From assembly GCA_020466095.1 (NCBI GenBank), contig CM035807.1, positions 105,458,227 through 105,522,226 on the forward strand: a DNA stretch of 64,000 nucleotides, in the 5' to 3' direction. The notes beneath the pieces were generated by a model. That model searched no databases. It saw only the letters and a program-made list of their open reading frames with translations, and was not told the DNA's origin. Source of the DNA: Chlorops oryzae (taxonomy: Eukaryota > Arthropoda > Insecta > Diptera > Chloropidae). Shown one piece after another: positions 1-13,900 of this stretch; position 1 is the stretch's first letter, and every line of letters starts with the position of its first letter. The position numbers were made by a program, and so were the translations under genes.

Positions 1-2619
1 TAGCTTTGTAGTCTTCCTCAGGAGTCTATTTTATTGAGAAAATATTTTTTCACATTTAAAATTTACATTAATTTTTGAAAAATTTTTCAAATTTTCCGAC
101 CAAAAAACCCGCCCTTTAACACAGAATTTAGGAAGCTTGGTCAAATAACACCAACAAATATCGAAAATTCTGCATCTTTAGACACGTTTACTATTAATTG
201 AGTCGGCCTCTCTAAACAAAATAGTCTTAAGGCTCACAAATAACCAAAGAAAATGTTCCCAGTTCCCTAGATTGTTACGCTTCCTTACATTCGGAATTCG
301 GCTTAATAGAATCACACGTTGAGTTAATCGACACCCGGTAAAGGCTGAAGATCAATCAATTTTCCAATTTATTTTCTCTTCAAAATCTTAAACCCTTCGT
401 ACTTTGATGCTTCAAAACGATCCAATAACTTCTAATAATTTCCGAAATCCTTGTTAGCCTGTTTTGATCTAAGCGTGACTAAGAAAAAACCTGCCTTAAT
501 TTATTGCAATTCTAACGCATTTTCGAAAAAAAAAAATCACCAAATTTAGCTTTAAAAAGCAAATGCCGGCTGAGAGGAACTGGATTTGGCAAAAATATGA
601 ATCGTATATGCAAATCTTGACATTAATCTTGCGCATAAAGTTGTGAAAATGACAAAAAAAAAAGAAAAAAAAACGCAACAAGTGGAAGCTATCGCGTGAA
701 ATATGAATATGTGCGTCATTGTCGCACGCATGTCGTCGCACTACCGAAAAAGTGTGACTTTGAGTGTTTAAAAAACAATTTATATTTTTACAGAAGAATA
801 TACTATGTATGTATGTGGTGAAAAGCTGAGAACCTGAGCTAATCCATGGATTCGCTTAATCAGTTTTATTTTGCCGAAAGCATTAACTGTACGCAATAGG
901 CCAAACGGCCAAATTTGGCTGTAAGCGATTGTCACTAAACGAAACGAGAGACATCGAATTGCAAAGATTACTGCGCATGCGTGCAAGATACAAGTTTTCA
1001 GTCTGCAAAGCCATAAATCGTTTTTTGAGTTTTTTTTTCTTTTTATTTCTATACCTACATTTTTTTTTTTTCTTTAATTTTTCAAAAACCACATCGCCTT
1101 CTCTTGTTAAGGCTTGGCCTTTTCGACTATTTCGACAATTAAATTGCCATAATATTTTTTGCCCATTTATGGAATGCTAAAGAAACCTAGCAGGGTACCG
1201 ACACGATTAGGTAGTTGTCATTTAAAACGGGTTAAATAGAGTTCAATGAGATAAATAGGAGGGTTAAATAGACTCAAAAAATCGAAGACTTTTAAATATA
1301 TAAAACCATAAGGAATATCTAAGCAATTCTATAAACCCCTTATTTTCTTAAGTTCCATATGGATTCACCTTTAGGTTTTCCTACTTTGGTTTTGCAAAAA
1401 AAAAAGACTCGCTTTTCTCCATTGCTGACTCTTCAAACCGTATCCTAAACTCTTGTTTGTTAAGAATCAAAAGCTTTCCGAAAGAGACCACATACCTTTG
1501 AGTCCTTGAAAATTTCGTCCTAATTATGGTATATCTGCTTGGTTAAAAGCCATCGCTATTTTTGGAGATTTCCTTTAAACAATTTTCTAAAAAAAAAACT
1601 TAAAATCATATCTTTTTTGCCTTGAATTACTCGAATCTTCAATCCGCTGCTCCAATCATAATGGCCTGCTGATTTAATTTGCATGATCAGGCGGCCATTC
1701 GTCATCATTCCCATTGACATTCTTTCGACGTTGCTCACAATTAATTAAAAATCTCATTACGAAAACGAAGAGAAATAAAAGAGCAAAATGTGTACTTCCG
1801 CTGCATGGGGAATTGAAACGACTGACCAAAGGAGAATCACTTTTACTTTCGATGGAACAAATATGTCATTACCGTAGAGATTCAGGGCCAAGCAGAGAAC
1901 TTTTGCTTAAATTCAATTTTCCACATTCGCCTGATGAGAGATTTTTTTTTTTTTTTGGTGCGTAGGATTGGATTTCCGATGAGATATACTATGAAATGAG
2001 TAAATTAGTGGGATGCGGAAAATTGTCTTTTCATCTAAGTGTCTTGCTGAAGAAAGCCGGAAATCGAGTTTGAGTCAGAGTCGTTGATTTTGGGTGTTTT
2101 CAAAAGATATGTTTAAGGTAACCTCTCGGGTTAAGGACATCTTTATCAACAATATTAAGGAGTTCGTTCAATAAGCTTACAGAATTTTTCCCAGGACATC
2201 TAAATGCAGTCTTCTTTTGGACTTTGGCCTTCTAAGCACGAAAATAAACATTTTTAAAATCTTTAAGGTTCAATATTACCAAGTAAAATGGATTTAAATG
2301 GAAAGAACTGTCAAATATCATACAAAAAAGAGTTCAAATATTATTTAAATATGATTGAAAAAGCGTGGTAATATTGGTCCTAAGAGTTTTTTTCTTGTGA
2401 TTTTTGAAAAATTGGATGCAGTTTTTTCGAACTGAACTCGACAGTGCTTCATTTTGTACAATTATATCTTTGCCATTCATGCCTAGATTTTCAAAACGAG
2501 TATCTCAAAAAATGTTTTTCCCCAAGAAAGGTTATAGAAAAACTCTTCCCATTCGATTTTTTACATTTGGTTTCCGTGTTAAGAAGATGAAAATCCATAA
2601 GGAAAGTGCATTCAGAACT
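1..2619. other. Gene-free AT-rich DNA
   Basis: I see no supportable gene. Open frames here are short, rich in Phe/Lys from T or A runs (for example near 640-670 and 1030-1080), and lack any recognisable domain. No tRNA-like or long inverted repeat was noticed. Confidence 0.6.
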
Positions 2620-3881
2620 TAGGGATGTGCCGGATATCCGGTAACTATCCGGTATCCGGCGTATCCGGCTGGTTTTTAGATATCCGGCAAGCCCACCGGA
2701 TATCACTACTATCCGGCCGGATACCGATACATACCGCAGACTTTGATTTGTCCATCTTTGAGTTTTGCTTTTTGTTGAACAGCTGATTATGCTAGAGCTC
2801 AAAAGCAATCGATATTATCATCGATGGTATGTTTTTAAATTTCTTTTAATAGATATTGATCGAAATAAATTAAGTCAAATTAACTTAATTTAAATCCTAA
2901 CAAACTTAGTAGTTTATGGAAAAGGATAGACGGTCGTAGTATGAACATCGATAATGCTTAAAATTGAAAAACATCGATGTTAGTTAGATGCAGTGGTCGT
3001 CCAATATAACGAATCTTATGTTGCACGGCTTGTTCGTAAATTCGAAAAATTCGTTATATTGGACAGTAAATTTTGCACCAAAATCTTCCATTTTCAGGCA
3101 ATAACAAGCTTTTATTAAAAAAAAAAGGACCCGTTACACAGATTTAGTTTAAAAAAATCGGTTATTGCTAACAACCGTTAACTAAACGCTAACAATACGA
3201 AAATATGCTTGCACTCATAGTCGCCGGGGTACTCTACCCCGAACGTTCTTTGCCAACAAACGCCGTGTCGATGCTTGTTTTTCACGCAATATAACGGCGA
3301 CATACATAAATTGAATACACAAGCATGCCTACATAGTCATAAATACAAGGAATTGGCTTGCAAAAAAAAAAAATATTCGTTATATCGAACAAAATTTTCG
3401 TTTCGTTCGTAATATAGAACCTTCAATGCAAAATTTTAAGCTGTTCGTTAAATCACGAATTCGTAAAAGCGAGTGTTCGTTATATTGGACGACCACTGTA
3501 CTTACAATCAGATTGATGTTTTTTAATTTTAAGCATTATCCAAGTTTTTATTGCGATTGTCTATTTTTTACCATAACCTAGATTTGGTTATTATTTTTTG
3601 TGATAAATAATTAATTTAGTTTAATGAAATTTAAAAACATCGTTTATATCAATGGTGGAATCGAATGTTTTCCAGCTCTACCTATATTATACCAATGAAC
3701 GGCGTTGCCAGAAAATCATTTATTTCGGACAATCTGTTCAATTGTGGCCAGCGAAAGTACAATTTCGTACAGAGAAAAAAATTGTTAGATATCCGGCCGG
3801 ATACTATGTATCCGGCTACATATTTTTACCGGATATCCGATATCCGATTATCCGGAAAATTCACTATCCGGCACATCCCTA
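2620..3881. mobile_element. Outer MITE with long inverted arms, 9-bp target duplication
   Basis: The element begins TAGGGATGTGCCGGATA and ends with its reverse complement. It is flanked on both sides by the direct repeat TTCAGAACT (2611-2619 and 3882-3890), a target-site duplication of 9 bp (10 if an extra A is counted). Both ends are packed with short TATCCGG repeats. The arms are inverted copies over several hundred bases; for example GATAATGCTTAAAATT near 2950 matches the complement near 3530. It has no coding capacity. The TAGGGATG terminus resembles hAT elements, but a clean hAT duplication would be 8 bp, so the superfamily is uncertain. Its loop is interrupted by a second element. Confidence 0.8.
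2991..3498. mobile_element. Nested Tc1/mariner- or pogo-like MITE
   Basis: A 508-bp element starts CAGTGGTCGTCCAATATAAC and ends with its complement, followed by TA. The left flank reads TG rather than TA, so the usual TA duplication is only half preserved. It sits close to the centre of the surrounding palindromic element. Internally it repeats the motif TTCGTTATATTGGAC. No transposase ORF is present, so it is non-autonomous. Confidence 0.75.
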
Positions 3882-3943
3882 TTCAGAACTCCTGAAAAAA
3901 ATAAAAATTTATTATTTGTAAACTAGTGTTCTTTAACCTCTAA

Positions 3944-4388
3944 AAGCTAGTACACAAAGGCAAAGGAATTTGACATTCCATACAAATATGTATGGGACAA
4001 TTCCTTCGCGGAATGCAAAGAAATTATAACTGAAATTAATTCCTTCGGCTAGTACACAAGAGTGAAAAAAAGAGCGGAGGAATTTGACGTTGCGTTTACT
4101 TTAAAAATTGTCAACAGATGGCGCTGAAGAGAATTTCTTTGCCATTTATTGGCCGAATTGAATAAATTGCGAAGGAATTTTGACATACGCATCTCATTCC
4201 ATCGGAAAAATATGGAGAATGGTAATACTGAGTTCAAATATTAATATTATTAAGCTTCAAACAGCTAATGTATTTGTATTCAAATTTACCGCCCTATGGT
4301 ATCTGTCAATCTGACATTCCTTCGCGGAAATAAAATTTATTCAGCCTCCATTCCGCCAATGAAATCCTTTGCCTTTGTGTACTAGCTT
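3944..4388. mobile_element. PIF/Harbinger-like MITE
   Basis: The terminal inverted repeat AAGCTAGTACACAAAGGCAA at the left is matched by its complement ending at 4388. Both sides carry TAA, a 3-bp duplication that fits the TWA preference of PIF/Harbinger elements. The internal motif AATTCCTTCG occurs several times in both orientations. There is no coding capacity. Confidence 0.75.
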
Positions 4389-5404
4389 TAATGAAAGAAT
4401 CAATGTTTTCTCATACGATAAAGTTCTGTCTACGTCACTGGTTGGAGTGAAGGAAAATGATTGTTATTGATAATGCAAACTTTATTTCCATTAATTAAGA
4501 AATTACTTGAGCTGTTCTGCAGGACCTAAAAGTGAAAGGAATCAGAAAAAAAAAATACTGCAGTTAAAGTTTCAATTTTTCTTTATTTCTTTAACTATTG
4601 TGCCATTTTTGATTTTTTGAGTTATTTTACAAAGTTTTATTCGGTCTCTTTATCGCATATATGAATGTATGTATTCGCTATTTAATTAATAGAAATTCCA
4701 AAATGTTGAATTTACATTTTTAAACAGCTTTAATAAATATTTAACTTTTTATGGACGTCAGTGAGTTTCAAATGCAGTTAGAATCTTTTTCCCATTTTAT
4801 TTTATTAACCTTTATCGAGTTAAAAAATAATGAAGTCGGACGAATTATCTCATTAGTCATGAAAATGTTAAGAAAAGACAGATTTCTTGTCTGGGGTCTG
4901 TTTTGACTTATCCTTCAACCTTTTTCCTTTAATTTTTCTCTGTTTTTGGTTGAAGCGATTTATAAAATTCTGTGCATTTGAACATTTAAGCTCATAGTCA
5001 TAAATCCAGTTTAAACTTCTTGAAGGTTTAAACTGCCAAATGGTAGCCTTCAGGAGAGTTTAAACAAGGTTAATTAATTTTATATGAAAATTTTATGAAA
5101 AATTCAAATAAAGCAAAGTCATTTGATTGAGTTAAACTGGCGTGAATACAAAAAGAATATATTCGACAGCTTAAACATTCGAAGTTCTTAAGCAGAGTTG
5201 AAGACAACGATCCTTACTTTTTTACGACTTCAGAGACGATTCGAACTCGAATTAAATTTTGTTACCAAAAGAAAAATTCATTTAGCCTTAGAAAATACAA
5301 AAAAAACAAAGAACATTAATAAATAAAAAATGAAAATAAACAAAAATTTCTTCACAAACTAAAAAAAGAAAAACAAAAAAAAATTCAAGTTAAAAATAAA
5401 ACAA
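4389..5404. other. Intergenic, downstream of the Ly6 gene
   Basis: AT-rich with no gene seen. It holds the 3' flank of the minus-strand Ly6 gene, whose stop codon ends at 5405. The 5260-5405 part is very A-rich on the plus strand, so on the gene's strand it is T-rich. I could not place a definite AATAAA signal. Confidence 0.5.
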
Positions 5405-7705
5405 TTATTTAAATAAGATCTTTAGTAGGCAGACGGGTATTAGCACCAGAGCGGCATATGGTGCGAATGCAGCAGCTCCATTACAGCCATCAGTCGTACA
5501 GGTCTGACAGTAAATCGTTTTGATGTAAGAGGATGTTGTATCCCGTGCGCAACGGTCGGCAGGATCTCCCATATCTTCGTAGAAACACGAGCGTGATATG
5601 ACTTTTTTTCCCATACACTGAAAGAGAGAGAAGAAATTTTTGGGTTGAGTCTTCTGTGAGATAAGTCGGTAGTCATTAGTGATGAGTGAAATCGTAATCA
5701 ATCAATACTCGATTAGAATCAATCAGTAAAAGAAAAATTGACAATCCGAACAATCGATAAAATGGATTTGAAAAGCAATAAAGCAGTCAGGTGGCAGGCC
5801 AGTCCGAAAAAATAAAAGTGAAAAATTTTCTGTTATTATTTTTCAAATAATAAATAAATGTTTTTCGGAGACTTTTATTCAAAAAGTCATAACTGTTTGG
5901 GTCCCTGAAAATTATGTCTTCGAAATATTAATTTAGAAACGAAGTCGATAAAAAATTTCCCCCATTTTATCAATTTAAGCGGCAACATTAAAAATATAAT
6001 CGAAGTGATTATCGAACTGCAAATGGCTCATTAGGCGGCATAAAAGTGCCAAATTGAATGTACAATAAAATAAATTCCCTTTCAGGTTATTGCGGCAGTT
6101 TCTCTTGGCACGGACATGTCCAGAGGCGTAGATCTCTTCTATCGCGATCCGGTATAACAAGAAATCGAGCCACTTTGATCACGTTGATCTATTTTCGTTG
6201 CAGCATGCAACACAACACACAACTTCGTCTGTCAAAATACTGCTGCATGGGGTAATCCATTTTTGTGTAGGGTAAAAATCTTTCAAATAAATTACCAAAA
6301 AACTAAATTTCAACTGTTAAAGAAAAAAGCAAATTTCCCAACTCATTGCAACAGGCCTGCAACGTCGGATAGTTCAAGGCAGTTTCGTGTCCACAGCGTT
6401 GCCTTCCAAAACCCAAAAAAAAAAAAAAAAAAAAACGTGCTTTGAGTACCAGACGACCGACCAACCGGCACAATCGACAAGTTTAAGTACAAAACTATTT
6501 TACAACTTCGCTATATCAATTTAAAAAAATAAATAAATAAAAAAATCAAAATTAAATAAAAATCCAAATAAATGCGTTCATTTTCGAAGCGCATTTCAGA
6601 GTTTGGCGTGCATTTTGCAATAAAAAAAAAAACTTTACGAAGTTTGCTACTTTTTTGCGATTGGCTCGTTTTCAATGCACCAGCCGAGCTAACACAAAAA
6701 AATTAAATGAAATTTCAAAATAAAAAGAATTAAATAAATTAAAATGAGAACGCTTTGAATCGCCACGTCGAAACATGCGATTAGCCAATCGAAATGCATT
6801 TGAAAAAAAAAATTAAAAAATAAAACAAATATTATTTGAAAAGTTATGGAAATCTATTTTTCTGTCTTTTTTTTTTCAAATGCGTTTCTTTGAGGCGTTC
6901 GATTCTCATTTCAGGCAAGATTCTTTTGAGCAATTTTTCAATTAGCAATGGAATAAATAAAGCAGTTTTTCTGAAACCATATCTGGGAAGTCAGTCCTTA
7001 AGCCGATAAAATTCTTCGAAACCGATCATTTGTGGACTTAGATATGACCATTTCGTTTACGAGAAGGGGCCCGAGACCTGGAAAAATCGTTTCGAAAATT
7101 GTAGGAAAAGTTTTTTAATTTTTCCCAATTTTTTTAAGATGCAACTGTTGACGAAGAGGGTCGCTGTGGAGTAGTTGGTTGAGATGCCAACTTACGAAGC
7201 GCGAGGCTCTGGGTTCAACTCCCAGCTGAGGTCGTGGTGTTTGCGTCGCTTTTCTGTTTCTGTTTCTTTTTCTTCCCATTTTTCGTGGTATCACAAAAGG
7301 CCTACTTATGTGTGTAACCTAACCTTACCTATCGTAACCTAACTCTTAAGGAAGGTGTATGGTAATTAAATATATGTTTGTATGTATATATTTTGAATTT
7401 ATTTATAGGGGGACAAATTAGGGGGTTAAGTGACTTTTTGAATGTTTGTTTTTTGTACAAAATCTTGTATTCGGCGTTAAGAATTTTCAATAGAAATCGG
7501 AGCGAAAGAAACTACTTTCATCATTTCTCTCTCTTTCTCTCTCTTTCTCTCTCTTTCTCTTCTTCTCTTTGACATCTCTTTCTCTCTTCTTCTTCTCTTT
7601 CTCTCTCTTCTACTTCATCTTTCTCTCTCTTTCTCTCTCTTTCTCTCTCTCTCTTCTCTCTTTCTCTCTCTTCTCTCTCTTCTCTTCTCTCTTTCTTCTC
7701 TCTCT

Positions 7706-7747
<42 letters not shown>

Positions 7748-7784
7748 TCTCTCTCTTCTCTCTTCTCTTCTCTCTCTTCTCTCT

Positions 7785-7824
<40 letters not shown>

Positions 7825-7833
7825 TCTCTCTCT

Positions 7834-7871
<38 letters not shown>

Positions 7872-7955
7872 CTCTCTCTCTCTCTATTTTCTCTTCCCTC
7901 TTTCTCTCTCTCTCTCTCTTTCTCTTCCTCTTTCTCCCTCTCTCTCCTCTTTCTC

Positions 7956-7988
<33 letters not shown>

Positions 7989-10900
7989 CTCTCTCTCTCT
8001 CTCCTCTCTCTCCTCTCTCTCCTCTCTCTCTCTCTCCCTCTCTCACTCTCCTCTCTCTCTCTCTCTCTCCCTCTCTCTCTCCCTCTCTCTCTCTCTCTCC
8101 CTCTCTCTCCTCTCTCCCTCTCTCTCTCTCTCTGTCTTTCTTTCTCTCGCTCTCTATGTCTGTTAGTTTCCATCCCTTGTTAAAAGTTTCTCTCATCACA
8201 TTTTGCACAGTACAGAAAATGTTGACTCTTTCTTAAAGCCTCTAATTACGGAATCTATCTTAAATTAATGGCAAAACCAATTAAGTTCAATGGCTATAAA
8301 AACGCACATGTGTACGTGGAGAAAATATCAACGATAGACTGAACTGAAAATTGTATTTATTCGTCTAATTGAAGAGGCAGCGACTCCACATTATCTACTT
8401 TAAACTAATCGCGTCTGACTCTTCCGTTAAATAATTCAATCGTTGAGACTCGTATTGCAAAATGCTTGTACTCATTACAGCAAGAAACAACTTAATTAAA
8501 ATAAATGAGATTCAACTCTTAATTCGAGAATTTCATTTTTTCTGCAAAACAAATTAAAAAAAAAAACTATTTCCAACTCTAAAAAAGCTTTTAAACAATT
8601 TTCAAACAATTTGTTACTGAATTTTTTACAATAAATTACATGTGAGGACACAAAAAAGTTTCAGAAGGCAAAACGAATGAGGGGAATTGCGCTGAAAAAT
8701 AATAAAGAATAGTAAAAAAGAACAAAACTTTATGTGATGATAAAATCTTTTTTAATTAATAAAAACTTGTGGAACGCTTTTTCGTTTGAATGTAAAATAC
8801 TATCAAGTTTGCACTTCTTCAATAAAATTTTTAAAATAATTTTTTCTCATTCTTTCGGATTTTAAAAGCGGATGTCTGCGTCCGTCGCGCTTGAGTTGTG
8901 ACACAATTTTTTTCCATTTGAAAGGCATTTTTCAAAGTCAAAGTGAAGGTCTTTTCTTTTTGAAGAATGAAGAAAAACTATGAAAGCTTCGAAATCGATT
9001 TCCCGCCTCATTAAGCTCGAATGACTTTTCTTTTCTTATCTTCCCTTTAAAGGTCAAATTGCGTCCGATTCGAAGGAAAAGAAAATGAAAACAAACAAAA
9101 ATTAGTCAAATGATATCGCAAATGCATTTTCCACATTCTTAATTCACATTTGCTGAGTGCGTATGCACTTTTATTTTCAACCGATTTTTCTTAAAATTTT
9201 CCATCATTATTGCAGTGTTGTGAGAGTGGATTTTTTTTATATTTTTTTTATTATTGACGCTTTGTTTTGACAACTCGAATGAATGATTGTGCCGTATGCA
9301 GATATTTCAGATTAAAAGGCAGCGATATGCGTTGACATGTTGTCAAAAGAAAGAAAATGTTGCAGTTTTTTTACTTCTTTTATTCTTTATTTATTTTTAT
9401 TTTTTTTTTTTATTTTTTTTTTTTGTAAAATGCAAATTTTTAGAAAAGACAAGGCTGACAAGCAACGAAAATTAATTCCAACAGCGACAATGATGGGGGT
9501 AAGGTGCAAACAATCGCTATTGAATGATAGAGCCGCATTCATATGTCTACTCTGACAAGTTAAAGGAATCTTGGGCATAGTTTGATAGGTAAACTGAGGA
9601 TAACTATAAATACTTCAAAAACAAGAGGCTACATTTTAACATACGATTGCCTCTAATACCTCGCCTGGGCCTTACTCTGTATTGCGATGCGATGTTCAAT
9701 TGGTATGTTGGAAATTCATTCCCTCCCGAACCTTTCAGTTCAATTTTTACGAATCGAAAAACTATAAAAAAGCGTTCCAATTGCGACTCCGAAATAAGCT
9801 ATCGTATCGCAATACAGAGTAAGGCCTCTGGTCCATAGCTCTTATTGTAATCTTGAGTGACCAAAAAGGGCCATTGATGATAGGAAAGCAGGCGAATCGA
9901 GCATAAATATCAACTAATAAATAAAATTTTGTTAAAAAAAAAAACCAACAGCTGAAAAAATCAACTAATATTTCCACACATTTTTACTCAATTTATGTAG
10001 TCGGAAGTTTCCAATATTCTGCAAAAGAACCTCAGCTCAACCGAATTTTGATTGCAGTTCTTGTAAGTACTTCCTTAATGTAGCAATTCCCTATATTTGG
10101 CTTTGTCACATTGGATGCAGGTCAATTTTAAATTGATCTCAAAATAGATGGCCGAGAATTAAGTTGCGCACTTACTTATGGCTGCACATCGAAAACCGTT
10201 TAATATTTAATTTTCCCGTCTTTAACAATGTTTTGGCCTCGGACTCAGAAATATGTATCACTGTAGAAATAATTTGTTTATATATTTTACAGCAAGAGTT
10301 GATTTTATGCTAACAGTATAGAGCTACATTTTAAGATATTCTTAAATACTTATATAGGTATATTTTACGATTGATGACATTTTTACAAAAGTAACGCAAC
10401 GTTGAGGAAAATCCCAAACCCTTTGAGAGTAGAATTAATTCTGCCGAAAAAATCTCTTCCTTACTGGTATAAAAATTGACAAAATAAGTTAAAGAGCTTG
10501 CTATACTGGGGTGTCACAGAATCCGATAGCTGTCGGAATCGGAATTAAAACCGATCGAAATTTTATACAGAATTTAAAATTTTGTGGTTTTCGGTTTTTA
10601 ATCGGAACAATTATCACTTCTCAATTGAACAGAATCCTATTTTATCCGGCTGTCTATGAAATATATATGAAAAATTAGTCGACTAAAATTCCAATTCCGA
10701 CAGCTATCGGATCTGTGACACCCCTGATTGATAATATCGGTCTTAAAATGTGAGGTCTGGTCAGCCTATTATTAGCTCGAGCCGCAGCCTATCACCTTTC
10801 GACTTTTGCCTAGACTTACACCTAGACAAATGAGAAAATTTAAAAAAAAAAAATGTAATGTTGTATGCAAATTATCCGCGTTGATATGCATCAGTAACAA

Positions 10901-13900
10901 AATCCGACTTCAGTCTGAAAACTAGAGGGAAAAAAATGATGGAGCGTATCATGCGCAATAAAAATGCAACAAATTAGCGCCACATGCAGTTCAGGCAAAG
11001 TGTCAAAGTGTCCGCGAATGCCTCCACTCGCAGCCATGTGTGACCCCACAAAGTGGTTTAGCACGTTTTCTAATATATATATATATACATTCGTATATAT
11101 TGTATATATGTATATAATGACATTTTCCCCTAGGCCGCACGATGCTGTAGACATTTCCAACTGCGTGCGGGTGTAAACTAATTTCTCTAATCGACTTTAA
11201 AGAGCTTCAAGCAAATGTGCTTATTTAAGCTTGAATGGCGATAAATTTCCATCTCAATGACAGAAAGCTTCAATGGGGCTCAGTCAGAAGGAGAGGAGGA
11301 GGGGGACTTCTTTCTTGAGATGAAAATTTTTTCAATTTATTTAAAAAGTATGGAACAGCAATTCAACAACAGAAGTGACTAACTCGTCTTTGGCATTATT
11401 TCAAGTACACAATATGAATATTTGTTTTCAATGTTAAGTAGCACCATTCAGCCCATATTTTTAATAAAAACAAAAAGAAACATAAGGCTGAGAACACACC
11501 GGATCAAACGAAACAAAACAAAACGTTTTCGTTTCGTCAGTCAAGAGAAACCCTCTTCTTTCTTAGTCAAACCTGTTTCGTTTTAACTAATCTGGTGTGT
11601 TCGCTCTCATAAGACACGATGGACTGTTGTTTTGAACAATTTTGTTTCGGTTTCGTTTCGTTTTGTTTCATCTGGTGTGCTCTTAGCCTAAAAGTTTATT
11701 TGCTTAAAGTGAAAAGGAAAAAGAAACATGATTTTGTGAATGCATTTTGGCGTTAAAAACATTCATTGAGCATTCATAGCACATGCCACAATGAGTTTCA
11801 TTGTTTTGGTTTTACTTTTATACTTTTTTACTTATTTTTATTTTTTATTATTTATTTCTTTGGTTTTGTTTTTGTTTTCTACGTGTGGTTTGATGTGCTA
11901 TTTACACATTTACACTAATAACATTTTAATTGGTACTACCATTTGAAGCTCAAACGGCTCGGAATAATGCAAAGCCTTTGATTATTTTTAATAAGGCGCT
12001 ACCCAGAATGGCAGGCACTTAACTCGCCTCGAATGTGATCATTTTCTGCGACGTAATTTTCTTTTGGAAGTTTGATTAATGAAGTCAACGCTTTGATTTT
12101 CTTTTTTTTTATTAATTAATAAATTTTTTTTTTTTTTTTTTTTGATAAAAAGAGCTCACCCTCTTGGACAAGTTTCTTGCAGACCGGACGAGCGTTTATT
12201 GATTTAACGCCCACAGAGTATGTGCAGTTGACGTAGCTCCAATAGCGCTGCTGCTCGGATATGTCTTCCGAGTCGAAGGGATCATTGCAGAATTCTCCAT
12301 TTGAGACGTCCGTCGAGCAGCGCCAGCATTTAAGTACGGCTTCAGCTGTAAAGAAATAAGAGAAAAAAAATCAATTTATTTTTCGAGCTTCTGCGGAATT
12401 GAACGACATCACGGGAATTAAATGACCCCCAATAGAGATGAAATTTTTTTTAAGCTCGATGATTGCAAAATGAAAGAGATTCAAAGACATAGAATTGATC
12501 GAAATCCAATGGTTTCTAGAACGACTTATAAGACAATCGTTGGATTGAGGCTTTTGTCTTCACTTAGCACGTTTCCTTCTCAAGAAAAAAAAGTCAAATT
12601 ATAAACAGGTAAGGGTGTTGCAGTCAGGCGAGCCTGAAAAAACAATACCCGAAACAGACATGTATGTTTGAACATTATTCAAAACAGGCCCTAAGAGCAC
12701 TACCATCGAAACAATGAATTCTGGAGATTTTTAAGGCCATTAAGGGCCTCCGATTTTTGTTCAATTTTTTATGAAAACCAACCTCAACCGCTGCCACTTT
12801 TCCAAATTTTTGGAAATGCTAATTGGACACAGAAATATACGGTCAAATTCTAAATTTCATTGAAATGTCATTGAAAATTCTGATTTTGGGGCAAGTTTTG
12901 GGATTTTCGTGATAGACTCTAATACTGGAGAAACCTTTTAAATTGGTCCGATCGGGTCCATTCTCTAACTTGTTCTTACTCATGTCTCCGTGAGCACGCA
13001 TACCAAATTTTTGTCAAGATAGCTCAACAACTTTGATAAGAAAACTTTATACAGAAAGATAGACATACAGTGTGACAGACAGATACACACGTAGACGTAG
13101 TGGTCTCACTTAAGTGGTACTGAATGTTAGACACAACCACACAAACACAATTTATTCCCAATACAGAGGTTGTCAGGTATAAAAAGAGTGCCACCTTATT
13201 AAGGTCGATGTCTTTAACATACTAAACATATTTTGAGTTGCGGAAATTTTAGATGGACTACTATTTCACAGTGTCTTAAAGTGGCGATCCTGCCACTCTT
13301 CGGCTATCGTCAATAAGAGTGGAACGGCTAACTTTTGATCCATTCTGAGTGCTTGTTAATTATTCCTTTCATTTAAGAAGGGCAGAGCCTACATACTTAT
13401 TAAAAATAGATTAATTAATCATTCAAAGACAGCAACAGCGATGTACCTTAAAAATGACAACAATTACAAGGCTGCCTGATTCATATTGAGGAGTGCTCGC
13501 ATAAAAATTAACATTTTTCAAAATGAAAAACAATCAATTACAAACGTTTTATTGAGATTTCCTTTTGTGCTTTCAGAATCTTAATTGGGAATGATTTTTT
13601 TTTAATGATTTTAATATTTAAATAAGTTGCCATAAAGCAAGCTGTAGGGCCTTCCATTAGTCGAGGGGCAGTGAAGTTAGTGGTCTAGGAAAGGCTTCAC
13701 TTTTACCTCTTAGGGCTTCATAATAGATTGATAGACTACTCGAAAATCTTCGTTTTTTATTTTTCAATGGAATACAACTTTGTCTATAAAAAAAAATAAT
13801 TCAATCAATATTTTGGTGAACTCTCTGAAACATTAGAAATTCCCGCCGAAAAAGCAATCAACAAACCCACTCACAAACAACAACAACAACCATTGCAACA

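Noticed and set aside
7569..8208. Open frames of about 190-200 codons on both strands (Ser/Leu and Arg/Glu rich)
   Set aside because: They are translations of the CT microsatellite, with no non-repeat content.
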